Shown here piece by piece: positions 21,501-29,194 of a stretch of DNA of 64,000 nucleotides. The notes under the pieces are model-generated. The model was not told the origin of the DNA, did not search any database, and saw only the letters and a program-made list of their open reading frames with translations. Within the stretch, counting starts at the first letter, position 1. Each line of letters starts with the position of its first letter. Both the position numbers and the translations under genes were made by a program. Origin of the DNA: Tautonia sociabilis (lineage in GTDB: Bacteria > Planctomycetota > Planctomycetia > Isosphaerales > Isosphaeraceae); contig NZ_RYZH01000036.1 of the NCBI RefSeq assembly GCF_003977685.1, forward strand, positions 1-64,000, read 5' to 3'.

Positions 21501-22237
21501 CGACCGACCGGGAGGCCCTGCTCCTGTTCGGCTCCAGCGGATCGCTGATCGCCGAGCTCAACGGCGAGCAGATCCACGCCTTCTCCGAGTACGCCGGCCG
21601 CCCGTATGCCCCGGACAGCGACCGCGTTCGAGTCCTCCTGAAGGCCGGCTCGAACCGCCTGGTGATGCGCGTCCGCCAGGGGATCGGCACCTGGTCCTTC
21701 AGCGTGCAAGTCTCCGAACCGGGCCAGAGGCTGCTGGCCTCGCCGCCGGCCGGGGAGGGGATCGAGGCGTTGCGGTCCTTCGCCCTCGCTCACGAGGGGG
21801 ATCCGGCTCGGGGCGAGGCCATCTTCTTCGCCGCCGACGGCGTCGGCTGCGCCAAGTGCCACGCCGCCGACGGCAAGGGAACGGCCGACATCGGCCCGGA
21901 CCTGACCGGCCTGGCGTCGAAGTACGATCGAGCCGAGCTGATCCGGTCGGTCCTCGAGCCCTCCCAGCGAATCGCCACCGGGTATCAGCCGGTGCTCGTC
22001 GCCACCGACGACGGCCGCGTGCTCACCGGCCTCGTCCGGGAGGAGACGGCCGACGAGCTCGTCCTCGCCGACGCCGAGGCGAACCTCATCCGGCTGCCCA
22101 AGGCCCGCATCGAGGAGCGCCGAGTCGGTCAGACCTCCATCATGCCCGGCGGCCTGGCCGAAGCGCTCTGCCCGGAGGAGTTCGCGGATCTGATCGCCTA
22201 TCTCGGCACGCTGACCGCTCCGGCGGGTGAACCCTGA
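18503..22237 (+). CDS. PVC-type heme-binding protein: beta-propeller, HEAT repeats and cytochrome c
   Basis: This 1244-residue exported protein has a signal peptide (MRRPSLSMPAIALLALSPIA) and four parts. Residues 30-375 form a sorbosone-dehydrogenase-like beta-propeller (ILYPTAIVAAPDGTIYLG, NPLSAMLTATDEIFTYGN). About 385-900 are HEAT repeats (LGDPASAPALMASLGDPDPT). About 910-1075 form a PA14/carbohydrate-binding-like beta-sandwich (VDWRVIGPFA, LLKAGSNRLVMRV). The C-terminus is a cytochrome c domain with CAKCH (Cys1116, Cys1119, His1120) and a likely Met1214 axial ligand in SIMPGG. This layout is typical of planctomycete and verrucomicrobial membrane-bound dehydrogenases thought to act on sugars, but substrate and electron acceptor are unknown. 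The start at 18503 is chosen for the signal peptide. Confidence 0.9.
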   Translation: MRRPSLSMPAIALLALSPIAGAADAPLPAVPEGWRVELVAEAPEILYPTAIVAAPDGTIYLGQDPMDMPGPPTEPIDSVVSLRPDGTITTFASGLWAVMGLEWIEDTLYVVHAPFLSAFRDTDGDGRADERRDLVTGLGPEKPGFSGLNDHVPSGMELGMDGFLYIAVGDKGIPRAVGTDGETIQLKGGGVIRVRPDGSDLQVVSTGERNPLSAMLTATDEIFTYGNDDDSKKWPNSLTHHIVGGHYGYPYEFLLRPERCLPIVSGQIGGSGTQGMISKGDGLPGRYLGNLFLCDWGLQTVFRVEVSPNGATFRMARREPFVTAGEVPDFRPFSIAPSADGASLYLVDWGIGNWLLSGAQTGRLYRLWYDGPDAVAAAAEPETLGIAALDHPNHEVRLRAQRALAGRGASAVGPLVDLLGDASRGTQGRLHAIWALDAIGSPEATAALRKALADADPIVRSQAAKRAGLRKDSGARPTLERLLDDPDPVVRREASIALGLLGDPASAPALMASLGDPDPTVAWSIRQAIRTLDAWDADLLLAALTDPGRRAEALKLTDEAWAVPVADALANAVSALDDAGARAEVVGNLAGILLAYPEWDGEWFGTNPLAGAMPRKTEPWDREGMRLALIGLIKALDDPDATVRGRAIVGLRPAGPTVGPYLRARLDREADGENLRALALILGDQVDVAAVPSLARLATDSQTPMVARAAAVDALGNMPGPDALKALFGLTFDPDAPPELVARALPPLASSRALPPNDLASFLDREAPAIRIAALGALAAVEGLPEHLKARVASRLDDPDPTARVAAIAAVAALGHRPAVPSLVAIARSADVDPTVRSATVRALAALPDPDALPVYLEALGDRDAGLRRSAESALLAIRDRVRPQLEARASASDLTAPEAASLERLLTRFRPIVDWRVIGPFARTTARVFLGEPSIDFSRTHSGVEGRPISWQERRGDPRTGRVVIDDFKGGRGDLGGFGYDETSSPDLAAFAFAEIPSPTDREALLLFGSSGSLIAELNGEQIHAFSEYAGRPYAPDSDRVRVLLKAGSNRLVMRVRQGIGTWSFSVQVSEPGQRLLASPPAGEGIEALRSFALAHEGDPARGEAIFFAADGVGCAKCHAADGKGTADIGPDLTGLASKYDRAELIRSVLEPSQRIATGYQPVLVATDDGRVLTGLVREETADELVLADAEANLIRLPKARIEERRVGQTSIMPGGLAEALCPEEFADLIAYLGTLTAPAGEP

Positions 22238-22247
22238 GCGGGCGATC

Positions 22248-22264
22248 GATCCCCCACGGGGATC
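22248..22264. terminator. Perfect hairpin at convergent gene ends
   Basis: GATCCCC (22248-22254), CAC loop, GGGGATC (22258-22264). It lies in the 25-nt space between the heme protein stop and the stop of the opposing membrane protein gene, so it could end both transcripts. Confidence 0.5.
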
Positions 22265-23753
22265 ATCGAGTCGGGTGGTCGACCACCTCGAAGACCGCCA
22301 CCGATCCGGAGACGCTCTGCCAGGCAAGCCGCACCCGATCGGGCCGCTCGGCCACGAATCGGGAGAGGGGGTCGCTCTCGGCTCGGGCGAACCGGCCCTC
22401 GGCGAGGACGAGGTAGGCGACACCAAGGCGGTCGATCTCCCGGGCGATGGCGTCTGGCCCCCCGGCGGGGGGAACGACTCCGGGGCGATCGGTGAACCAG
22501 AAGGCCTCGGCGGGGTAGGCAGTCATGATCGGCCCAGGGAGGTCGCCGGATCGGGCAATCCAGTCGAGCGCGGCGTCGACCGGCTGCTGCAGCCTGCGCT
22601 CGGCCCCGGCGCGGTCGGTGACGACGGCATAGACCGAGTACGGCATCGCCGCGGCCAGCAACAGGGCCGAGACCCAGGAGAGCGGACGCCTCCGGCCCAG
22701 GAGACGGGCCAGGTCTGCGCCCCCCTCGGCCGCGACGACCAGCAGCGCCGGCACCAGGGGCACCAGGAACCGGCCCGCCTCGGTGTACGGCCAGGAGAGC
22801 AGCAGCGCCAGGTTGCAGACGACAACCAGCCCCGCCGCCCTCCGGCGAGGAGCCCTGAGCGAGAGAAACAGACCCCGAGCCACGATCAGGCTCGCCGCCA
22901 CCGCGACGATCGCCGCCACCGGATAGGCCCGGGGCGAGAAGACCGTGCCGACCTCGACGAACGGGCCGGTCAGCGCGTCCGGCACCCTCAGGACGTAGAA
23001 CCAGGCGTTCCCGGCGATCACGGAGGGCAGGGAGCCCTCGGGGAAGTAGCTCAGGTGCGTCCTCCCCTGGCCGGTCGCCAGCCGCCAAGCCCAGGGGGAG
23101 AAGACGACCGAGGCGACCGCCACCGACGCCGCCAGCGCCCCCCACCGTCTCCGGATCATCAGCTCCAGGCCGACCGCCACGGCGACCGCGGCGCCGATCA
23201 ACCTCGTCAGCATCATCGCCCCGAGCCAAGCGCCGAGGCGAGCCCCCCGGCTCGCCCCCCCCTTGCCCGACGCCGCCAGGGCGGCCAGCAGGGCGAGCTG
23301 CTGGCAGAGCATGTAGAGCGGCTCCGACTGGATCTCCCCCCCCACCCGATGCCAGGTCCAGTTCATGGCCAGGGCCAGGCCGAGGAGCGTGGCCACCCGG
23401 GCCGGGAACAGCCCCCGGAACCACCGCCAGGCCGCCACCGCCGCCCCGGTCGTGCAGGCGATCGAGAGCGCATGCGCCGCCGCCGCCGACCTGCCCACCA
23501 CCGCCCAGGCCGCCGCCAGCACGGCCGGGTATCCGGGGGGAAAGTGAACGTGAGGGGGGGCGTCGGGCTGGTCGATGCTCCGGTATCCCCGGCCGTCGAG
23601 CAGCGACCGGGCGAGCATGGCGTAGCCGGCGCCGTCGAACCGGGGGGGCTCGTCGAACCCGGTGTTCCCGGCCGCCCCGACCGCCATCACCGCCGCGATG
23701 AGCAGCGGAGGTCCCATGCGCCGCCTCAACCGCCTCGATCCCGAATGGTCCAT
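22263..23753 (-). CDS. GT-C-like polytopic membrane protein (glycosyltransferase 39/ArnT-like)
   Basis: This 496-residue protein has about ten membrane helices. The first periplasmic loop has FDGAGYAMLARSLLDG and HFPPGYPAVLAAAWAVVG, resembling the GT39/ArnT-type 'DE...Y..mA..l..G' and 'ppLyp' motifs. FDGAGY would provide the catalytic Asp. Such enzymes move sugars from polyprenyl-phosphate carriers to proteins or lipids in the periplasm; the substrate here is unknown. The start at 23753 follows a GGGAGGG ribosome site. It is divergent from msrA and convergent with the PVC heme protein. It may be one of four large GT-C-like or YfhO-like membrane proteins in this window (15863, 22263, 40612, 53261). 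Confidence 0.7.
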   Translation of the reverse strand: MDHSGSRRLRRRMGPPLLIAAVMAVGAAGNTGFDEPPRFDGAGYAMLARSLLDGRGYRSIDQPDAPPHVHFPPGYPAVLAAAWAVVGRSAAAAHALSIACTTGAAVAAWRWFRGLFPARVATLLGLALAMNWTWHRVGGEIQSEPLYMLCQQLALLAALAASGKGGASRGARLGAWLGAMMLTRLIGAAVAVAVGLELMIRRRWGALAASVAVASVVFSPWAWRLATGQGRTHLSYFPEGSLPSVIAGNAWFYVLRVPDALTGPFVEVGTVFSPRAYPVAAIVAVAASLIVARGLFLSLRAPRRRAAGLVVVCNLALLLSWPYTEAGRFLVPLVPALLVVAAEGGADLARLLGRRRPLSWVSALLLAAAMPYSVYAVVTDRAGAERRLQQPVDAALDWIARSGDLPGPIMTAYPAEAFWFTDRPGVVPPAGGPDAIAREIDRLGVAYLVLAEGRFARAESDPLSRFVAERPDRVRLAWQSVSGSVAVFEVVDHPTR

Positions 23754-24019
23754 CCCCGGCCCTCCCTCGCGACGCTTGGACCGAGCGATTCTACCAGGGT
23801 TGGTGCCGGCTCGGGACGGCACCAGCAGCGTCCCTCCCCGGCCAGGCCGTCCTCTCGGACGGGGGGCCCAACGGGCGGCTTGCCGGCCGGGGAGGAGCCG
23901 TCGGAGGCGGGTTCGACCTCGTCCGCCGACCGGATCCGCCCGGCCCGGGGCCGATCCCGAGGCCACCGCCCGGCACGCCCCAGGGCGGATCATCGTCTGG
24001 GAATCGGGATTCGGACGCC

Positions 24020-24025
24020 TACAAT
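24020..24025 (+). promoter_or_regulatory. Possible -10 box for msrA
   Basis: TACAAT lies 85 nt before the msrA start in an otherwise very GC-rich 357-nt gap (23754-24110). No good -35 hexamer is seen 16-18 nt upstream, so this is a weak call. Nothing else is recognisable in the gap. Confidence 0.3.
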
Positions 24026-24110
24026 AAACCAGAGCCGCCGGGGGCCGTCCCCGACCCGGGCCGAGTCGCCCGGCCGTCGACCGGCCCCGGAACCCCGGGA
24101 GCCCGAGACG

Positions 24111-24830
24111 ATGACGATCGCATGTTCGACCGCCCTACTGCTGGCGATCGCGGGGGCGTCCCCCGCCCCGGCCCAGGAGCCCGCCCCCTCCCCTCCCCCT
24201 CAGGAACAGGGGGATCGCCCGGCCGACCGACCGACTGAGGAGCCCGCCGTGGAGCCCGAGCAGGAGCCGACCCCCGAACCGAAGCCCCCCGTCTCCCCCG
24301 AGCCCAGGCTCGCCACCTTCGGCGGCGGCTGCTTCTGGTGCACCGAGGCCGTCTTCGAGATGGTCAAGGGGGTCCACGACGTCGTCTCCGGCTACTCCGG
24401 AGGCCGAGTCCCCTTCCCCTCCTACGAACAGGTCTGCTCCGGCCTGACCGGCCACGCCGAAGTCGTCCAGATCACCTACGACCCCTCGATCATCAGCTAC
24501 ACCGAGCTGCTCGAGATCTTCTGGAAGACCCACGACCCGACCACCCTGAACCGACAGGGGCCCGACATCGGCACCCAGTACCGCTCCATTATCCTCGCCC
24601 ACGACGAGGAGCAGTTGCGGATCGCTCAGGAGCTGAAAACCAAGCTCAACGAGGCCAAGGTCTTCCGCAAGCCGGTCGTCACCCAGGTCGTTCCCTTCCA
24701 GGCCTTCTTCCCGGCCGAGCCCTACCACCAGGACTACTTCCGCAAGCATCCCGACGCCGCCTACTGCCAGTTCCAGATCATCCCCAAGCTCCAGAAGTTC
24801 AGCAACGTCTTCCGAGACAAGATGAAGTAA
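24111..24830 (+). CDS. msrA: Exported peptide-methionine (S)-S-oxide reductase
   Basis: This 239-residue protein repairs oxidised methionine in proteins. Residues 1-22 form a signal peptide (ALLLAIAGASPAPAQ), followed by a Pro/Glu-rich linker to about residue 65. The catalytic domain then starts RLATFGGGCFWCTEAVF, with Cys74 as nucleophile and Cys77 close by. Downstream motifs are SGYSGG, YDPSIISYTELLEIFWKTHD and GTQYRSII; a YHQDYF motif follows near residue 205. The length beyond the signal and linker is that of a full MsrA. The linker suggests a tethered periplasmic or outer-membrane-facing enzyme. It fits with the exported KatG in the same window as extracytoplasmic oxidant defence. Confidence 0.93.
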   Translation: MTIACSTALLLAIAGASPAPAQEPAPSPPPQEQGDRPADRPTEEPAVEPEQEPTPEPKPPVSPEPRLATFGGGCFWCTEAVFEMVKGVHDVVSGYSGGRVPFPSYEQVCSGLTGHAEVVQITYDPSIISYTELLEIFWKTHDPTTLNRQGPDIGTQYRSIILAHDEEQLRIAQELKTKLNEAKVFRKPVVTQVVPFQAFFPAEPYHQDYFRKHPDAAYCQFQIIPKLQKFSNVFRDKMK

Positions 24831-25121
24831 ATGCTTCGATGACGGACCCTTGGGCCGAGGTGGCGGGGGGCGTGTCGGCTCCGACATCGGGGGCCATTCC
24901 CCTTCCGGGCGATCCTCCGGTTCTGCCCCGAGCACGAGGGTGGCCGGCTCGTCTGGGTCGGGTGCTGCTGCTCGGGATCGACGACAGCCGGGTCGAGGAG
25001 GCCGCCGGCCTCCCGCCCGGACAGTATCTGGAACCCTCGGCCAGGAGTTCGAGGTCGGTCGTCGAGGGGGAGCGCGAGCCGTCGCCGAGGCCCCGGCGGA
25101 GAGAGCCGGGGCATCCCGGGA

Positions 25122-26819
25122 TCAGACGCGGCCGAAGCAGATGATGGTCATGTCATCGGCCTGGGACTCGCCGCTGGAGAACTCGCGGATCTCCTGGAGG
25201 ATGGCGCGGCCGACGGACTCGGGGTCGCCCGAGAGCTCGGCCAGACGTCGAGGAAGGCGAGGCTGCTCGGCGTTGTGGTAGAGCTCCCCCGAGGGGCTGG
25301 TGGCGTCGGTGATGCCGTCGGAGTAGACGACGACCACGTCTCCCGGCTCGAGCTGGACGGCGCGTTCCTGATACTCGAAGCCGGGGATGATGCCCAGGGG
25401 GAAGCCGGAGATGTCGGCCCCGACCTCCTCGACCTTGCCGCCGGCCCGCCGGATCAGCAGTGGCGGGTGCCCGGCCGAGGCGATGGTCAGCAGGCCGGAG
25501 GGGAGATCAAGCAGACCAAGGCTCAGGGTGATGAACCGCTCCTCCAGACCGGCCTCGCAGAGCTGGTCGTTGAGCACGCCGACCGCTCGGGCGGGAGAGG
25601 GCTCGGTGAGGATGCAATACCGCGTGTTGCCGGAGAACTTGGCCATCATCAGGGCCGCGGGGATCCCCTTGCCGGAGACGTCGGCCAGGGCGATGCCGAT
25701 GCGGTCGCCGGGCAGCGGGACGAAGTCGTAGTAGTCGCCGCCGACGTTGTAGGCGGCGTGGTAGTAGGCGAAGAACTTGTAGCCGGGGACCTTGGGGACC
25801 GACTCGGGCAGGAAGCTGCGCTGGACCTGCTCGGCCAGCCTCAGATCGCGGCGAACGCGCTCCTGGTGGAGCAGATCCTCATACATCCGGGCGTTCTGGA
25901 TGCTGATGGCCGACTGGCAGGCGATGGCGACCAGCAGGTCGAGGTCCTCCTGCTGGAACTGCCGGGCGGAGGTGGTGTCGAGCTGGATGATCCCCAGGGC
26001 CTGGCCGTCGGGGGTCATCAGCGGGGCGCACATGACGGATCGGATCTTCAGGTCGGCGATCGAGGCGGTCACGGGGAGGTTGGCGTCGTTGCCGGCGTCT
26101 TGGCTGAGCACGGCCTGCTTGCGCTCGAGCACGTGGTTGACGATCGACCGGCTGATGTTCATCGGCGGCTCGTCGTCTTTGGCGGCGGCGGCCAGCGCGC
26201 CCAGCGGCGGCCGGCTGCGAGACTGGCGATGCTTGAACGCCTTGCGGACGAGCCGGTCGGTCTGGGGGTCCTTCAGCACGAGGAAGGCACGCTCGGCCGA
26301 GGGGAAGATCTCGAAGAGGGTGTCGAGCACCTTGGGGGCGACGGCGTCGATCTGCACGGCGCTGGAGAGGTTGCGGGTAATGTCCAGCACCGCCGCGAGC
26401 TTCCGCTCCGGCGGCACGCCGGAGCCGAGGACCCGGGTGGTCGAGGCGTCCAGGGTGTGCAGCGTCGATTCCTCGACGTGGTCGGTGACGATCACATCCG
26501 AGGCGTCGGAGTCGGGAGCGGCCAGCCGGGTGAGGTAGACGAACTCGACGTCGCAGATGTTGATCCGGTCCCCCGGCTTCAGCGGCAGGCGCTGCCAGGG
26601 GGGAACGGTCTGGTTGTTGAGCTTCGTCGTGTTCCGGGAGCCGAGATCCTCGAGGTAGAACTGCCCCGCGTCGCGGCCGATCTGGGCGTGGCGGCGGCTG
26701 ACGCCCTGGGGGTCGAGCACCAGGCTGCAATCCGGGGCCCGGCCGATGAGGAAGGCGTCCCCCTTGAGCTCGATGCACTGGCCGCGCTGCTCGCCGTTCT
26801 CTCTCCGGAGGAAAGGCAT
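25122..26819 (-). CDS. FHA-GAF-PP2C (SpoIIE-type) Ser/Thr phosphatase
   Basis: This 565-residue cytoplasmic regulator has an FHA domain at about 20-95 (FLIGRAPDCSLVLDPQGVSR, with Arg27 and Ser41 in the phospho-Thr pocket). A GAF domain follows at about 140-310, then a coiled helix at 312-338. The PPM/SpoIIE phosphatase domain is at about 350-563, with metal-binding Asp362 (GGDYYD), Asp380 (ADVSGKG), Asp501 (YSDGITD) and Asp555/556 (ADDMTII). It lies 78 nt downstream of a Ser/Thr kinase gene on the same strand, which points to a kinase/phosphatase pair: the FHA domain may read the kinase's phosphothreonine and the phosphatase may reset it. Start 26819 gives MPFLRREN, common in this family. Confidence 0.92.
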   Translation of the reverse strand: MPFLRRENGEQRGQCIELKGDAFLIGRAPDCSLVLDPQGVSRRHAQIGRDAGQFYLEDLGSRNTTKLNNQTVPPWQRLPLKPGDRINICDVEFVYLTRLAAPDSDASDVIVTDHVEESTLHTLDASTTRVLGSGVPPERKLAAVLDITRNLSSAVQIDAVAPKVLDTLFEIFPSAERAFLVLKDPQTDRLVRKAFKHRQSRSRPPLGALAAAAKDDEPPMNISRSIVNHVLERKQAVLSQDAGNDANLPVTASIADLKIRSVMCAPLMTPDGQALGIIQLDTTSARQFQQEDLDLLVAIACQSAISIQNARMYEDLLHQERVRRDLRLAEQVQRSFLPESVPKVPGYKFFAYYHAAYNVGGDYYDFVPLPGDRIGIALADVSGKGIPAALMMAKFSGNTRYCILTEPSPARAVGVLNDQLCEAGLEERFITLSLGLLDLPSGLLTIASAGHPPLLIRRAGGKVEEVGADISGFPLGIIPGFEYQERAVQLEPGDVVVVYSDGITDATSPSGELYHNAEQPRLPRRLAELSGDPESVGRAILQEIREFSSGESQADDMTIICFGRV

Positions 26820-26897
26820 CGCGGGAAGACTCCGATAACCGTTGCGTTCGCGAAGCGTTGCGGTGCGAGTGGGGAGCGCCGTGGTCGGCCGGGCGGG

Positions 26898-28589
26898 TCA
26901 GGGCCGGGAGAGGGGGCCGAGGCGGCCAGCCTCGAGGCGATCAGCGGGATCGAGGGTGACCACCCGGAGCGCCTGGAAGAGATCCTCCCGGACCTTGAGC
27001 CAGCGCGAGTCCTGCCCTTCGGCGTCTGCGCCGCCGCGGGCCCACTCGACGATCTCCAGGGCCAGTTCGGCCTGGGCGGGTTCGAGATAGTCCGGAGGCC
27101 GGGCGGTCAGGTGCAGAAAGGCGTCCTCGGGGCGGTTCTCCAGGGCGGCGGCGGCGGCCCGGCAGAGGTCGACCAGGCGAGTGCGGGCGTCGGCGGCTCC
27201 GCCGGGGGAGGCCTCCAGCGAGTCGGCCAGGCCGGAGAGCCCGTCGGCGTCGAGGCGGTCAAAGAGCACGCGGGCCAGGTGCGTGTAGGCCAGGGACGCC
27301 GCGTCGGACTGCTCGCCGAAATACCCAGGCACCGCCAGCAGGGCCGCCGGCCGAGAGGCAGGGCGGGCGACGAGCTGGGCGTAACGGAGCTGGTCCCGGG
27401 CCGTCGATTGCCTCGGGATCTCCGACCATCCCGGCGCCATCCAGAGGGCCGCCGGCCCCGACGGGGGGCCTCCGCCCATGAGATTCCCCGGCCGGTCCGA
27501 CCATCCCAGGCCCGCCCCAGCCAGCAGCCCCAGGCCCGCGAGGGCCGCCAGGCTCCAGCCGTTCAGGGTCGCCCCCCCCAGCAGCGCCCCGGCCCGGGCG
27601 ACCACCGCCCGGCCGACCCGGCGGCGGAGGGCCGGCGCCGGCCCTTCGGGCGCGGGGGCCTCGGGAAACGACGGGACCGCCTGGGTCGCCGTAACGATCC
27701 CCTTCAGCCGGGCCAGCTCGCGGTCGACCTCCCGGGCCGACTGGTAGCGGTCCTCCGGCTTCTTGGCCATCAGCGTCATGACCAGCCGGCAGAGCTCCGG
27801 GGGCAGGTCGGGGCGGTGGACCGACAGGTCGATCGGGCTCTCCTGCAGGTGCTTCAGCGCCATCGCCACCGGAGAGTCGGCCTTGAAGGGGGGCACCCCG
27901 GCGAGCAACTGGTAGAAGGTGACCCCCATCGAGTAGAGGTCGCTGCGGTGATCCAACTCCTTGCCCCGGACCTGCTCGGGGCTCATGTACATCGGCGTGC
28001 CGAGGGTGATCCCCTCCTGGGTGAGATGCATCGTATCGGCCCCCTGCTCGCGGCAGAGGCCGAAATCCGCCACCTTGACCTGCCCCTTGCGTGTCAGCAG
28101 CAGGTTCTCGGGCTTGATGTCCCGGTGGATCAGCCCGATCTCCCCGGCGGCGATCATGGCCTGGCAGGTCTGCCTCATGATCGTCATCGCCAGGGGAAGG
28201 GGGAGGGTTCCCTTCCGCGTCAGGTAGTCGCGCAGGTTGGTCCCGTGCACGTACTCCATGGCGATGAACCGCAGGTCGCCATGGCGCCCCAGCGTGAAGA
28301 CCTGCACGATGTTCGGGTGGTTGAGCCGGGCGACGGCGGTCGCCTCGACCTCAAACCGGCTCAGGTAGGTGGGGTTGGCGGCCAGCTCGGGCTTGAGGAC
28401 CTTCAGCGCCACCGGGCGGTTGAGCGACTGCTGCCGAGCGAGGTAGACCTCTCCCATCCCTCCCCGGCCGAGCATCCGCTCGACGAGGAAGTCGCCGCCG
28501 ATGAGCTGACCAGTCAGGTCGCGCACGGCCCCGACGGCACCCGAGGAGGCGTCGCCCTGCCATCCGGCGGTCGTGTCCCCGCTGCTCAT
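26898..28589 (-). CDS. Hanks-type Ser/Thr protein kinase with membrane anchor and outside domain
   Basis: This 563-residue kinase has its catalytic domain at about 34-300: Gly loop GRGGMG, Lys63 in VALKVL, HRDIKPEN with Asp157 and DFG with Asp175. The activation segment contains GTPMYMSPEQVRG. A Pro/Ala linker (308-325) leads to one membrane helix at about 344-362 and then about 200 residues outside the cytoplasm. That outside part is helical (FGEQSDAASLAYTHLARVLF) and may be a sensor or TPR-like scaffold; no family is recognised. The start at 28589 has a GGAGGAG element, but about 13 bases upstream, so the start could be slightly different. It is followed by the FHA-GAF-PP2C phosphatase. Confidence 0.9.
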   Translation of the reverse strand: MSSGDTTAGWQGDASSGAVGAVRDLTGQLIGGDFLVERMLGRGGMGEVYLARQQSLNRPVALKVLKPELAANPTYLSRFEVEATAVARLNHPNIVQVFTLGRHGDLRFIAMEYVHGTNLRDYLTRKGTLPLPLAMTIMRQTCQAMIAAGEIGLIHRDIKPENLLLTRKGQVKVADFGLCREQGADTMHLTQEGITLGTPMYMSPEQVRGKELDHRSDLYSMGVTFYQLLAGVPPFKADSPVAMALKHLQESPIDLSVHRPDLPPELCRLVMTLMAKKPEDRYQSAREVDRELARLKGIVTATQAVPSFPEAPAPEGPAPALRRRVGRAVVARAGALLGGATLNGWSLAALAGLGLLAGAGLGWSDRPGNLMGGGPPSGPAALWMAPGWSEIPRQSTARDQLRYAQLVARPASRPAALLAVPGYFGEQSDAASLAYTHLARVLFDRLDADGLSGLADSLEASPGGAADARTRLVDLCRAAAAALENRPEDAFLHLTARPPDYLEPAQAELALEIVEWARGGADAEGQDSRWLKVREDLFQALRVVTLDPADRLEAGRLGPLSRP

Positions 28590-29194
28590 AATCCGTCGGG
28601 ACTCCTCCGAGACGGTCCGGGCCCCTCGCCCCGGCCGGCGCCGCGCCCCTGACCAGTGTAGTGCCGGTCCGGCCCGGCTGCAAACATCAAAGGCGCCACC
28701 GATCCCCGGCTCCCCGGCTCCCCGGCCCCCGGCCGGCGCCTGGAGGCGTCCGGTTGCATCCGGGTCCGGGATCCCGGCCGGCGACGGCCGGCCCCCCGAC
28801 CGCCTCGCCTCGACGGCAACCGTCTCGGCTTCAAGGCCCCCGCCACCGCCGCCGAACTCGATCGTCTGGGGAGAGGGGAACGCCCCCCCTGCCCCGCTCT
28901 CCCCCGGCGAGTCAAGCCCCGGCCTCCTCAAGAGGGCCGATCGAACCCGGCCACAGGGGCGCGAGGGGCCGATTGGCCCGGGACCGGCCGGAGGGGCAGA
29001 CGACTCCCCGGCCGTTCCCTTCCGAGATCGCCCCGACCCGCCGACGCATCATCGTCGATCCGGAGAGTGGATCGATCCCCGGTCCCCTGATAGAACGGCG
29101 AGACAGACGCGCAGCTGACCGACGCCCGCGCGACCCCGGCGGCGGGGACGGTCCCGGTCGCCTCCCTCGACCGCGAACCTCGGGAACGTTGATC
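28590..29194. other. Long divergent gap with a short tandem octamer
   Basis: These 605 nt separate the kinase from the secreted protein. Three tandem octamers of CCCCGGCT/C occur at 28704-28727. Open frames here are Arg/Pro-rich and look non-coding. No clear promoter pair was found. Confidence 0.5.

Noticed and set aside
24839-25144. Open frame of about 100 codons after msrA
   Set aside because: It overlaps the phosphatase gene end, has no recognisable domain, and its composition is Arg/Pro/Gly-rich like shadow frames.
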